DNA from: Owenia fusiformis
Lineage: Eukaryota > Annelida > Polychaeta > Sabellida > Oweniidae
Length of the DNA: 64,000 nucleotides
Direction: 5' to 3'
NCBI GenBank assembly: GCA_903813345.2
Contig: CAIIXF020000012.1
Location: 5,891,001 to 5,955,000, forward strand
The number at the start of each line of letters is the position of its first letter. The stretch's first letter is position 1. Below are positions 42,925 to 54,595 of this stretch, piece after piece. The translations under genes and the position numbers were made by a program. Under the pieces are notes generated by a model. That model had not been told where the DNA came from, made no database searches, and saw only the letters and a program-made list of their open reading frames with translations.

Positions 42925-45900
42925 TCATATTAATCTTCCATTAGATGCCTGAAACAAAACATACATGTATTATTAATTGTAATTGCGTGTATTATGTAAA
43001 AGACTAAAGAGAAAACTATGAAATACACATTTTGTGTTGCATGCTCATTTTTATTTTTAACTCAAAGTAAGGAAAAAGAATGTAACGTTTGTTGTATGCT
43101 ATATATTCTAACCCATTTTTCATTTCTTTTAACCCATTTTTATCTAATTTTATGGGAAATGTTATTGGGTTAGGACAAAATAATTGCAATGGCTGCACAT
43201 GGCAATTTAAATCAAAATTTGATTAATTTCTAGTTAAGACTAATCAATTTTTATATGTACCTTATCAGGTTGGACATGGACCACTTTGATGATTTGTTTA
43301 GGTTTGCCTCGTATGATAGCGTAACATAGCAATGTCACCACCATAACGAACAGGAAGTAACTGGTGTGCATTAGGTGAAGGTTGATCACAGATTTGTCCT
43401 TCTGAAACGTAAAAAAAGTTGCAAAATTAAAATTTTGATTCCAAAATATTTTTACTCAGAAATATGTCATACTTTACCATCATGTCTGAATTCTGCTGAA
43501 GCAAGAAGTGTTAATTAATTTTTTTACCAAAATTTTAATTTCCAAACATTGCTTTATTCAGAAAACTTTCTGTTCAAAATGTCACACTCAATCATGTCTG
43601 ATTTGTCCTTCTGAAAGGAAAAAACAAGCGTTTAAGAATTGAAATTTTTTCAAATAACTTTTATTCAGATAGATTTATTGATGAAAACTTTCACATATAA
43701 TTCATGTATTCAACACAAAATATGATGCAAAACATCGTACTGTACTCAGAGTATTTTCAAAATAAATGTGGAATTATGTGTGGATGATACACCACTGGAA
43801 AGCTAATTCAAAAAACACTGAACATATGTATAAGGACCACCTAAATATAATTGCTGATTTATGCATGGATGATACACCATTGGAAAGCACTGACCATGTT
43901 TAATATGTATTAAGGATCACCTACCACACTGAGCCACATGGTGAGTGAGGGATTGAAGCTGTAGTCCGCCTTGACCTTGACCTTGTTACGGCATACTTGA
44001 CTCTTAAACATGCTGGTTTGTGGAAGTGTATCCATCTCTGCATGGTATTCTACCCCAGTCTCGTTCATGCCATAGCATGTATCTGGCATCCTAAATGCAA
44101 TATTACAGCATTATTACAAGAGTGGGTTTATGGAAGGCCCATTCAGTTAGAGCCTCACATTTTAAAGGATTTTAAATTATATCCATTAACCACTTTAAAT
44201 TGGGTAGCAGTGATCTCCCCAGGATTTTTTCTAAGGTGGGTGTAAAATTCTCATTTTCACAATTCAGACCAAAATTGGTCAAATTATGCCATTTTTCATG
44301 CTTTTTATCATTTTCAAGTGGGTTCGAGTGGATTTTCAGGTGGGTGCAAGCATATTTTCAAAATCCCAGGTGGGTGCTGCGCTGAGTTGCTTTAAGATCA
44401 CTGGGTAGTTATAAATCATTACAGCTCATAAAACACAGGATATCTAGATATTGGCAATAATCTGTTCAAACTTATCCTAAACAGACAGGTCTCAAGTGAA
44501 CCTGACCATTACTTCTCTTAGCAATTACAAAAGTGTAACAATTGTTACAGATACAAAAGTGTGACAATTGTTTCAGATACAAAAGTGTGATAATTGTTAC
44601 AGATACAAAAGTGTGACAATTGTTACAGTTGCCAAATTCAATTCTAGTCTCAACCAAATAAAAGGCATTACAATTTGAAAACATTAGATCATTCTGAAAA
44701 CTGGACAAAATGACCAGTCTGATTAAGTTGGCAACTACTTGGTCACAACACATTTCTGAAGTATAGCAAAATCTGTGATGTCCCTTGAATTCTTACCTTG
44801 TGCTAGGGAACAAAGCAGTGGTCCCATGGAAAAAGACACAAGTGACAATTTGCATAGGTGCACAGTGGTTATATCTTACCTTGTGCTAGGGAATAAAGCA
44901 GTGGTCCCATGGAAAAAGACACAAGTGACAATCTGCATAGGTGCACAGTGGTTATATCTTACCTTGTGCTAGGGAATAAAGCAGTGGTCCCATGGAAAAA
45001 GACACAAGTGACAATCTGCATAGGTGCACAGTGGTTATATCTTACCTTGTGCTAGGGAATAAAGCAGTGGTCCCATGGAAAAAAAAGACACACAAGTGAC
45101 AATCTGCATAGGAGCACAGTGGTTATATCTTACCTTGTGCTAGGAAATAAAGCAGTGGTCCCATGGAAAAAGACACAAGTGACAATCTGCATAGGAGCAC
45201 AGTGGTTATATCTTACCTTGTACTTGGGAATAAAGCAGTGGTCCCATGGAAAAAGACACAAGTGACAATCTGCATAGGTGCACAGTGGTTATATCTTACC
45301 TTGTACTTGGGAATAAAGCAGTGGTCCCATGGAAAAAGACACAAGTGACAATCTGCATAGGTGCACAGTGGTTATATCTTACCTTGTACTTGGGAATAAA
45401 GCAGTGGTCCCATGGAAAAAGACACAAGTGACAATCTGCATAGGTGCACAGTGGTTATATCTTACCTTGTGCTAAGGAATAAAGCAGTGGTCCCATGGAA
45501 AAAGACACACGTGACAATCTGCATAGGTGCACAGTGGTTATATCTTACCTTGTGCTAGGGAATAAAGCAGTGGTCCCATGGAAAAAGACACAAGTGACAA
45601 TCTGCATTGGAGCACAGTGGTTATATCTTACCTTGTGCTAGGGAATAAAGCAGTGGTCCCATGAAAAAAGACACAAGTGACAATCTGCATAGGAGCACAG
45701 TGGTTATATCTTACCTTGTGCTAGGGAATAAAGCAGTGGTCCCATGGAAAAAGACACAAGTGACAATCTGCATAGGTGCACAGTGGTTATATCTTACCTT
45801 GTGCTAAGGAATAAAGCAGTGGTCCCATGGAAAAAGACACAAGTGACAATCTGCATAGGTGCACAGTGGTTATATCTTACCTTGTGCTAGGGAATAAAGC

Positions 45901-48900
45901 AGTGGTCCCATGGAAAAAGACACAAGTGACAATCTGCATAGGTGCACAGTGGTTATATCTTACCTTGTGCTAGGAAATAAAGCAGTGGTCCCATGGAAAA
46001 AGACACAAGTGACAATCTGCACAGGAGCACAGTGGTTATATCTTACCTTGTGCTAGGGAATAAAGCAGTGGTCCCATGGAAAAAGACACAAGTGACAATC
46101 TGCATAGGAGCACAGTGGTTATATCTTACCTTGTGCTAGGGAATAAAGCAGTGGTCCCATGGAAAAAGACACAAGTGACAATCTGCATAGGAGCACAGTG
46201 GTTATATCTTACCTTGTGCTAGGGAATAAAGCAGTGGTCCCATGGAAAAAGACACAAGTGACAATCTGCATAGGTGCACAGTGGTTATATCTTACCTTGT
46301 GCTAGGAAATAAAGCAGTGGTCCCATGGAAAAAGACACAAGTGACAATCTGCATAGGTGCACAGTGGTTATATTTTACCTTGTGGTAGGGAATAAAGCAG
46401 TGGTCCCATGGAAAAAGACACAAGTGACAATCTGCACAGGAGCACAGTGGTTATATCTTACCTTGTGCTAGGGAATAAAGCAGTGGTCCCATGGAAAAAG
46501 ACACAAGTGACAATCTGCATAGGTGCACAGTGGTTATATCTTACCTTGTGCTAGGAAATAAAGCAGTGGTCCCATGAAAAAAGACACAAGTGACAATCTG
46601 CATAGGTGCACAGTGGTTATATCTTACCTTGTGCTAGGGAATAAAGCAGTGGTCCCATGGAAAAAAACACAAGTGACAATCTGCATAGGTGCACAGTGGT
46701 TATTCTTGCAATGTGTCTTGTTGAACTGTACAGGAAGGTCTATGGTTACATTGATGGCTTCCTGGGCCCGGCTACCTGAATAGCAAAAATCAGAATTTTT
46801 AATTACATTGAAAAATTCTCAGTGCCCCATGGGAATCCCGAGCTACCTAGCATATTGTAACAAGGCATTAACATGACAAAATGTCACCACCTAAAACAAT
46901 TTGGTCAATTTAAAGCAAGTTGAAAAAATACCTCTTTGACTTTTTTTGACATTGAGAAGGTCATTGAAGGTCAAATGTCAAATGTAAAGTCAGATTTGAA
47001 CTTCTGAGAACATGTAGATGATTTTGAAAAAAAAATTAAGTAAATTTGAAGCAAGTTGAAAAAAGACCTTTTTGACCTTGAAAAGGTCATTGAAGGTCAA
47101 ATGTCAAATCTAAAGTCAGATTTGAACTTCTGAGAACATGTAGATGATTTTGAAAAAAAAATTAAGTAAATTTGAAGCAAGTTGAAAAAGACCGTTTTGA
47201 CCTTGAAGGTCAAAGGTCAAATCTAAAGTCAGATTTGAACTTCTGAGAACTTGTAAAGTCAAATTTGAACTTCTGAAAAGATGTAGATGATTTTGAAAAA
47301 AAAATTTGGTCAATTTGAAGCAAGTTGAAAACAGACCTTTTTGACCTTGAGAAGGTCATTAAAGGTTAAATGTCAAATCTAAAGTCAGATTTGAATTTCT
47401 GAGAACATGTAGATGATTTTGAAAAAAAAAATTAGTCAATTTGAAGCAAGTTGAAAAAATACCTTTTTGACCTTTTTTGACCTTGAGAAGGTCATTGAAG
47501 GTCAAATGTCAAATCTAAAGTCAAATCTTAAGTCATATTTGAATTTCTGAGAACATGTAGATGATTTTGAAAAAAAAAATTAGTCAATTTGAAGCAAGAT
47601 GAAAAAATACCTTTTTGACCTTTTTTGACATTGAGAAGGTCATTGAAGGTCAAATGTCAAATCTAAAGTCAGATTTGAATTTCTGATAACATGTAGATGA
47701 TTTTGAAAAAAAAATTTAGTCAATTTGAAGCAAGTTGAAAAAAGACCTTTTTGACCTTTTTTGACTTTGAGAAGGTCATTGAAGGTCAAATGTCTAATCT
47801 TAAGTCAAATCTAAAGTCAGATTTGAATTTCTGAGAACACATAGATGATTTTGAAAATTTTTTTTAGTCAATTTGAAGCAAGTTGAAAACAGACATTTTT
47901 GACCTTTTTTGACCTTGAGAAGGTCATTGAAGGTCAAATCTTAAGTCAAATCTTAAGTCAGATTTGAATTTCTGAGAACACGTAGATGATTTTGAAAAAA
48001 AAAATTAGTCAATTTGAAGCAAGTTGAAAACAGACCTTTTTGACCTTGAGAAGGTCATTGAAGGTCAAATGTCAAATCTAAAGTCAGATTTGAAGGTCAA
48101 ATGTCAAATCTAAAGTCAAATCTAAAGTCAGATTTGAATTTCTGAGAACATGTAGATGATTTTGAAAAAAAAATTAGTCAATGTGAAGCAAGTTGAAAAA
48201 AGACCTTTTTGACCTTGAGAAGGTCATTGAAGGTCAAATGTCAAATCTAAAGTCAGATTTGAACTTCTGAGAACATGTAGATGATTTAGAAAAAAATTGA
48301 AGTCAATCTAAACAGTATTTGTTATGTTATAGGAAGTTGTAAGAAATTGTTACAGACGCCAACCGCCAGACGCCAGACGCCAACCGCCGGACGCCAACCA
48401 CCAACCGCCGGACGCCAACCGCCGTCGCAAAAAAACGGAGACCATAACAATATGTCACCACTTTTGGTGGTGACATAACAAACCAGATACATTGACCTAC
48501 TCTCAAACCAACATTGCTTTGAGACTAATGGGTCAGTAGCAAAAAACCTTTATCACTGTCCTGTCAACTTTCAATTGACACTATATTATTAACAATTACA
48601 CATGAACTTGAAAACAAACAGTATAATCAATACAATTGATCTTCTTGGCATTATCTTACATCATAGTGAGGAAGCACAAAGGGCAACATTTGAAAACAAA
48701 TAAAATATTACAAGTCAAAAATGCATATCAAACTATTGAATGTTAATCTTTATATTTCATTGTGATTAATAATGTGTCAGAAAGGAATATTGAGTTTATT
48801 AATTTACACGAGTCAACATTTAAAAAACACATAAAGTAATGAACAAGTCAAATAGATCTATTGCTCATATACAGTTTGTATTAAAGTCACGGTGACAGGA

Positions 48901-51758
48901 AAATACTGATTTTATCGTTTTACGTCACATTGATGAAGCACAAGGGGTAACATTTAACTCCAAATATGAACGAGAATGCGAGCGAAGCGAGCGGCGAATG
49001 GTCGAAAAAAAAATTCAGCCTGTTGAAATTGCCGAAGGCCTGTTGAAAAAATATTTATTGAAACCCCTGCAGGCATGAAAGAAAATGTGCTAAATTCAAC
49101 ACCCCAAGAGGGAATCGAACCCAGGGCCCTTAGATCCAAAGACTGATGCTCTACCAACTGCGCTATAAAGTAGCAACTTGCAATACAGGGTCATTACAAA
49201 AGTCTTCAGTCTATGAGTAAAAATTGCAATCCATATTTCTTTTGATTAAATATCCAAGCGATTAAAAGACAACTGAAATAGCTTTTCTCAACTTGCAGCT
49301 ACAAAAATGTGGTTTTCTCCATTGTAAGCCCACCGTAGAGTTCTTGCGATAGCCATTATAAAATAAATGTTAGATAACTGCTTACGGTCATAGATAACGA
49401 AATAAAACTAACTGATGAATCAAATTGGCCCCCACGTGATTAGTAACGTCATATACAAAATATAACTTTGGTTTATTGGTTCCATAGTAATCACAACGTC
49501 ACGGCAACCATAGGATTGTTGTGTAAACAAATAACAAAACATTTTGGCATTATGACGTCATGATCTAATGGACCAAAACGGGCCACGTGGGGACCAGTGA
49601 GAGATCACGTGGGGGCCAATAACGTCACAACCAATTCGAATATTGCTTATTAAGCAGCTATAACGATCGTTAGAGTGAAATAGTTTTCACACTACTGATG
49701 AGAAAACATATCCAAATACATCTATCAAAAAAGTATATTGATTCCTTTAGGTTAAAAATACCATTTCATATCTGCTTTAAATGTAGTTTAAGAAATAAAA
49801 CTGTTTTTTTACATTTTCATTCAATATGACAAGTGCATGTTAGTCTTTAATGAATGAAAACACTATAAGTTATTGAATGATTTGAAGTGCAATACAGGAT
49901 ATATTCTGCTCGGAAATTCTTTATTGGAACGAGACGATCATGTGATCCTCTGTATTGCTACTGATATTGTCCCCTCCGTACCAATATTTTCTGTATTGCG
50001 ACAGAGATGATCAACGGGGACAATCTCAGTAGCAATACAGATTGGCACAGCACAAGAACTGACCAATCAGAGGGCTTCATTTTACAGATCATACGATAAA
50101 CAGAAATATTTGAATAGATCGATATAGGTTTTGTGAAAAACAATTACAACAAAAATTCTATGTTACCTCTAAGGCCCAAATGATGTCCATAGACAATGGC
50201 AGAAAGTTTTGTGATATTGTGGGACTGACGCACAAACTCCATGGTCGGTTCCACTGTTAGTAGGAGTGACACTGAATGATTTCTAAAACAAAACAAGGCA
50301 CACAGTGAACAATATTGTATCAAAAATGACCACCTTATTTAACGTTTTTCATTTGATTCACCAGAGTAAGAGAAATAACTGTATACTAGGTCTTGTACAT
50401 TTTTTGTATATTTCAAGAAAATTTTATATTTGTAGATTTTTAAGAACAATATCTACTATGTTTACTGCACTGGAATAGCAATATATAAAACTTTAACAAT
50501 AGGGATCAATCTAGAATTGTCAAAATAAAATACTATGATCTTTATTCATCATTTCAACTCTCCTTTACCTCTGAGTTTCATCATACACTTCAACTGGAGT
50601 GGTTGTTAGTTTGTGTCCCTTTTTGTGCAATTTATCACGTTTTGATTTCTTTGAAAGTGGGGTGGTGGTCGGGGTTTCTTCTGTTGCGGAGGACTCGGTC
50701 AAATTCCCCGTCACACAGAATTCTAAGGTTGAAAAGCTCTCAAGGAAGTTGTTCCAGTCCTGTAATAGTATTCCGAATACTGTATATTTTAGGTTTATAA
50801 TGATAATAATTCAAACTAAGCTGCTATATGGATGAACATGAACTCCGGTTATATTAAACATTTTTTTGCCAAGAAAAAATGTTCAGATTTGGTAAGCATT
50901 CATTAAAGAAAGGGTAATTTATACAGAAGTCAGTAGAGTATATGCCGAGGGAGGGTGTCCACTAGAGATGGGTGTTCATTAGAGAGAGGTGTTCACTAAG
51001 ACAGGTTTTACTTACTTAAAGAATATCACCCCAGTTTTATTTGCTATTTTAAGTCGAAGTATTTATTGCCTAGGCTTTTCATGTTCCCTTTTTTGGTATT
51101 TTAAGTCTATTTATAGGTCTTGTGTTCCCTTTTGCCCTCCAATATAAATAAACATGAACAGTAAAACCTACATATCCAAACACCATTTTAATCTGAACAC
51201 TTCACCATAGGAATACTTTTTCAGTCCCAAATTTTAACCTGCCATATGCTAACTTTCATGTTAAAAACATAGAAATGTGAACACCTTCCAATCTAAATAC
51301 ATTCAGCAAATTTCAATGGCATTCGGATTACACAGGTTTTACTGTATGTCTAATATTTTTAGTTTGAAGTTCACATTGTCTCTAAATTTCAAAAAAAATT
51401 GTGAGTGATCGTAAAATAAAATTTCAGGGTGTCCATAAAGTATCTCTACAAGAGTTAGAGACTGTATTGCAATGGACTTCCACGAACAAAATTGTATATG
51501 ATCATAACATAAATACAGATTATCCATATTAGAGTCCCTCTACAAGAGTTAGAGACTTTTGTAATGAGACTTAATGGACTCCCTGTACTGTTAACAAAAA
51601 CATACCTTAACATCGGGGTTTTGGAGATCGTTCAGTTTGACATAGTATGCCACAGATACCAGGATGACAGCGAAGACTCCAAGGGTGATCATGAACATCA
51701 CCAGTGGAGGACGATGTGTCATGAACCCCTTGAAATTCTCTACAGGTTGAAACCCCAT
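42925..51758 (-). CDS. TMEM248: TMEM248 orthologue, eight coding exons, 312 aa
   Basis: Coding exons: 51606-51758, 50569-50759, 50167-50282, 46628-46775, 43925-44090, 43261-43401, 42925-42948. That is seven coding exons; an untranslated exon must lie further right, because an acceptor stands 5 bases before the ATG. Phases close to 939 nt, against 314 aa in human. N-terminus MGFQPVENFKGFMTHRPPLV, then a first membrane segment (FMITLGVFAVILVSVAYYV). A luminal domain follows with several N-glycosylation sites (NLT, NHS, NIT, NVT), paired Cys, and a Thr/Pro-rich linker. Then KDKSVINLHLMHTSYF, the family signature, runs into the second membrane segment FVMVVTLLCYAIIRG and a short tail. Biochemical function unknown in any animal. 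The fourth exon lies at the edge of a tandem array made of its own 3' part. Confidence 0.93.
44515..44636. repeat. 30-bp tandem repeat, four units
   Basis: Units of ACAAAAGTGTGACAATTGTT plus CAGAT in TMEM248 intron 4, just left of the exon-derived array. Confidence 0.8.
44790..46706 (-). repeat. TMEM248: 83-bp tandem array made of a TMEM248 exon end plus splice donor, 23 copies
   Basis: The unit, read on the minus strand, is the last 74 or so bases of TMEM248 exon 4 (encoding NHCAPMQIVTCVFFHGTTAL and FPSTR) followed by the donor GTAAGAT. Donors recur every 83 bp, from 44796 to 46624 in plus coordinates. Units differ by only a few substitutions each. Only the rightmost unit is continuous with the unique 5' half of the exon (46707-46775). 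Each donor contains an in-frame TAA if read through, and 83 is not a multiple of 3. The annotated protein therefore needs use of the first donor (46622-46627), with the rest of the array spliced out. Confidence 0.92.
46855..48480 (+). mobile_element. Pearl/HINE-like element with about 140-bp tandem core
   Basis: Leader GGCATTAACATGACAAAATG TCACCACCT, then ten or so units of 125-150 bp with GAAGCAAGTTGAAAA, TTTTTGACCTTGAGAAGGTC and GAACATGTAGATGATTTTG. Next GTTACAGACGCC, a microsatellite of GACGCCAACCGCC (48355-48425), CGGAGACCATAACAATATG, and the terminal hairpin TGTCACCACTTTTGGTGGTGACA (48454-48476). Same architecture as 5735-7076 but unrelated sequence. Coreless relatives sit at 7385, 13115 and 58850. 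The core includes many TGACCTT/AAGGTCA nuclear-receptor-like half sites. Confidence 0.75.
48955..49080. repeat. Interspersed repeat with GCGAGCGAAGCGAGCGG
   Basis: The short perfect palindromic word GCGAGCGAAGCGAGCG followed by AATGGTCG and a TTCAGCCTGTTGAAA-type part; a related fragment is at 53145-53165. Confidence 0.5.
49098..49176 (-). repeat. tRNA-related sequence (pseudo-tRNA or SINE head)
   Basis: On the minus strand it reads TATAGCGCAGTTGGTAGAGC (A box and D arm) and CCTGGGTTCGATTCCC (B box and T loop) at normal spacing. The acceptor stem and anticodon stem do not pair, so a working tRNA is unlikely. Confidence 0.6.
49260..49791. mobile_element. 510-bp MITE with TTAA ends, copy 2
   Basis: Nearly identical along its length to 38022-38534, with the same three CACGTG boxes (49434, 49584, 49606) and TGACGTCA at 49554. 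Recent activity is implied by the low divergence. It lies in TMEM248 intron 3. Confidence 0.75.
51155..51348. mobile_element. MITE of the CAGTAAAACCTG family, copy 3
   Basis: Ends ACAGTAAAACCTACATATCC and ACACAGGTTTTACTGTATG are inverted; internal AATCTGAACAC and CAATCTAAATAC repeats. In TMEM248 intron 1 region; a fragment of a relative lies at 50950-51015. Confidence 0.65.
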
Positions 51759-52011
51759 GTTTACTGAAATACAAGAACAAGACATTTTGATTTTCACACT
51801 TTATCTAACTAGGGGCTCCATCAGATCATGACAGACCCTAGTATATAATACAAATTATATGAATTTGACTTAATTGTAGGATAATCCTTTCATTTTTAGG
51901 TTATCTGGCAAAAAATGAAGGTGTTGGTCAATAGCGACTTGAAATAAATATTGATACCATAAGACAAAAAATTAATGACAGAACATTACCTGGATTGAGG
52001 AACAATTGCAC

Positions 52012-52202
52012 TGAACAAAACCACTACCAGCAGGCCTGTAGCCAACCCCCCCTGGCCAAAATTTCTTTCAAAATCATGCAGTTTTTCACCATTCTGACTG
52101 TTTTTTGTGTGATTTTTCGCCAAATTTGCCAAAGTGAACCCCCACCTAGATTATTTTGGAAAAGTGAACCCCCCTTGGAAAATTCTGGCTACGTGCCTGA
52201 CC
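52012..52202. repeat. GGCCTGTAGCCA-family repeat, copy 3
   Basis: Begins CAGGCCTGTAGCCAACCCCC and ends CTGGCTACGTGCCTG, inverted ends as in copy 1. Confidence 0.6.
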
Positions 52203-52512
52203 AGTTTATCCTTCAACAAGTCGTCAATTTTTCTTTTCTCTTGAAATAAGCTGCCTTGAATGACTGATGAAACAAAACTTGGATTTCAGTTGGAAAAGTT
52301 ACATGCTAAATTAAATGCTATCGTTTCAAAATCTCATAGGCCTGGGCAAAGGGGTGTAGCGTCCAAGTGTGGGGTAATGTCGACATGAGAAATGGGGTAA
52401 CTTCAACACTAACTTAGAATTTAGAATACCATTTTCCGCCATGTTTAATTCTGGAAAAATTAAATCTCATGAGATCTCGATCCATGCAAGAAAAAAAAAC
52501 ATGGCTTCCCCC

Positions 52513-52789
52513 TAGTTCAACAAGTTAAACCCGATACCACGGCTTTCATTTATTAATCTGAGTGTTCTTGTTGCCGTGGTTGGGTTTAACTTCCGTGCTA
52601 TGCTTTCATTGGTTGAAAATTCTCACTATCATTTATTAATAAAACGTGCATGAAATTCCATGTGCTGCCATAGGCCACCATTAATTTTTTTGCATCAAGG
52701 GCCGAATAGGCACGGACGTTAAACCTAGGGTGGGCCACAATATATGTCAGATAAGAAATAAGGCCCAGACTAGGTTTAACTTGTTGAAC
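52513..52789. mobile_element. MITE with 9-10-bp target duplication
   Basis: Terminal inverted repeat TAGTTCAACAAGTTAAACC at the left is matched by GGTTTAACTTGTTGAACTA at the right. GGCTTCCCCC stands directly outside both ends, a 9-10-bp duplication of the type left by Mutator-like or related transposases. Length about 277 bp, no coding. Confidence 0.85.
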
Positions 52790-53857
52790 TAGGCTTCCCC
52801 CTAGATCGGAAATCAGAGCAAATAAACAACAAAGTGTAATGAAGTTACCCCTTATGTCTAAATTACCCAAAAATGGTGTCGACAATATACCCCTTCGGCC
52901 TAATGATGATTGATTGATTCTCTACAATTTTGTTGTTTCAACTTTATCCCTGAAACAATGTTATATTTCTTTGTAATACCATGCCTTTGATTTGATAAAA
53001 TATGAAGATGACTTTGACTTATTACCCAATCCCCATCATTTAGGGCTCGGACCGGTTGTGAAAATCACAACCGAAAACAGTGTTCTCCCCAGGATTTTTT
53101 CCCAACTGGGTGCACAATTTTGTCACCCTAAAAATTCGCCGCTCACTTCGCTCGCATTTTTCCAATCATAAACCTGCTGACTTAATCAATATAGCTCTTC
53201 ATAACCCATTCAAATATAACCATAATAAAACAGCAATACATGGTGCTAAAACTCAATTTTTCTCTGTTGCCATTTTTGTTGGGGCTTAAAATTGGTCCTG
53301 TCAAACTTTTTTCTGAGTAGCAACAGAGGTACTTTGCCCCTCTCGTAAAATTTGTTGGAAAATTTCAACCTTCATCGATTCATTTTCAGGGATACTCTTA
53401 TGCATTAGTTTTATTATCTCAAATCTTGTTATTTGCAGTTATTCAGGAGAAACATTGAACTGAGAAACAGGTTGATGATATCATTGTGATCTTGAAAATC
53501 CCCTCTAATGTTTGAGTGCTGTCCAGTTGATTGACAGAATGATCTCTCTGTTTTTGTGTTGAGCTTGTCTAATGGAGGACACTCAAAGCCATAAAATAGA
53601 ATATTGGGATTGTCCTTCCCTAGTCAGATTCCACTTTATGTAACCAATTAGACAAAATATAAAGGGAGGATATTCCCATGCTATTCATTGTGAGATAGTT
53701 CTGCTTTCTGTCTCCTCTCAGTTTATGCAGGTTTTACACTTGAAATGTGGTTTTCACTTTCAGTTGAGATTATTAAGATTTTAATTGTTGTATTGTCTGC
53801 AGCACTTGAGATGTCCTCGTAAAGGTTAGACAGCCCTTCATTTTATCGAATCAAGAT

Positions 53858-54132
53858 TTTGTTAATGTTGATCGGCAGTAACTACCCGATCAACATTTAT
53901 TAATTGTGAAGTCTCACCTATTACAAAACACTTCCTGGTTTGCATTTTATTAAATCGAAGTGCAATTAGATAAGGTAGCGATAATTTATTGCTATATTTG
54001 TTGAGTTCCAAACCCAATCTTATTGTATATCAAGTTTTAGAGCTAAATATAGCGTAAATAACCTGTATTTTAGACTTGAAATCAGGTCCCAAAAGTGACA
54101 ATTTTGGAGTACCCGATCAACATTAATAGTTA
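53858..54132. mobile_element. MITE with TTAATGTTGATCGG ends
   Basis: TTAATGTTGATCGG on the left is inverted as CCGATCAACATTAA at 54114-54128; an extra internal CCCGATCAACATT at 53885 gives a short terminal hairpin. Confidence 0.6.
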
Positions 54133-54448
54133 ATCATTAAGGCTGGAGAAATGTTTCAACCAGGCGCCAACTAGGCGCAGGAAATGTTCAACCAGGCGGG
54201 CCGCCTGGTGAATCATATTGTGCGGAGATCACTGGAAAACCGTTTTGGTCAAGATAAATCCGAATCCGAATAACCGAACTTTAACTTATGATAGTCCAAG
54301 AAAGTAAACTTATACGTCAGGATCTTGTCAAACTGCTTCAAAATTCTTATTTTCAATGAAAAATATGACAAAACTTTTGTCTTCCATCGTTGTTGTTTAC
54401 TTCCGGGTATCCCAGAATTCCTATGACCTTCATCCGGGTATCATAAAC

Positions 54449-54538
54449 ATGTCGACTGCTGCAGCAAAAAAAAAGTCGACGAAACGATCTCAAGTCTGGA
54501 ATTACTTTACCACCACAGACCCCAACAAAGTTAAGTAA
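54449..54538 (+). pseudogene. BED-type zinc finger fragment, hAT transposase-like
   Basis: Encodes MSTAAAKKKSTKRSQVWNYF then TTTDPNKVK and a stop. SxVWxxF...D.NKVK is the start of a BED finger as found at the N-terminus of hAT transposases. The frame stops where the first zinc-binding Cys should follow, so it is a remnant. The leader ATTCCTATGACCTTCATC is duplicated at 54592. Confidence 0.5.
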
Positions 54539-54595
54539 GAGGATGTTCGCCAACATTTCTCAAGGTAAGACAATTGAAACGAAAAATTAGAATTC

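Noticed and set aside
44775-46783. Plus-strand open frames with repeated MEKDTSDNLHR peptides
   Set aside because: They are the antisense of the TMEM248 exon-derived 83-bp array; repetition keeps a frame open by chance.
49098-49176. Working tRNA gene
   Set aside because: A and B boxes are present, but the acceptor and anticodon stems do not pair, so it is listed as tRNA-related only.
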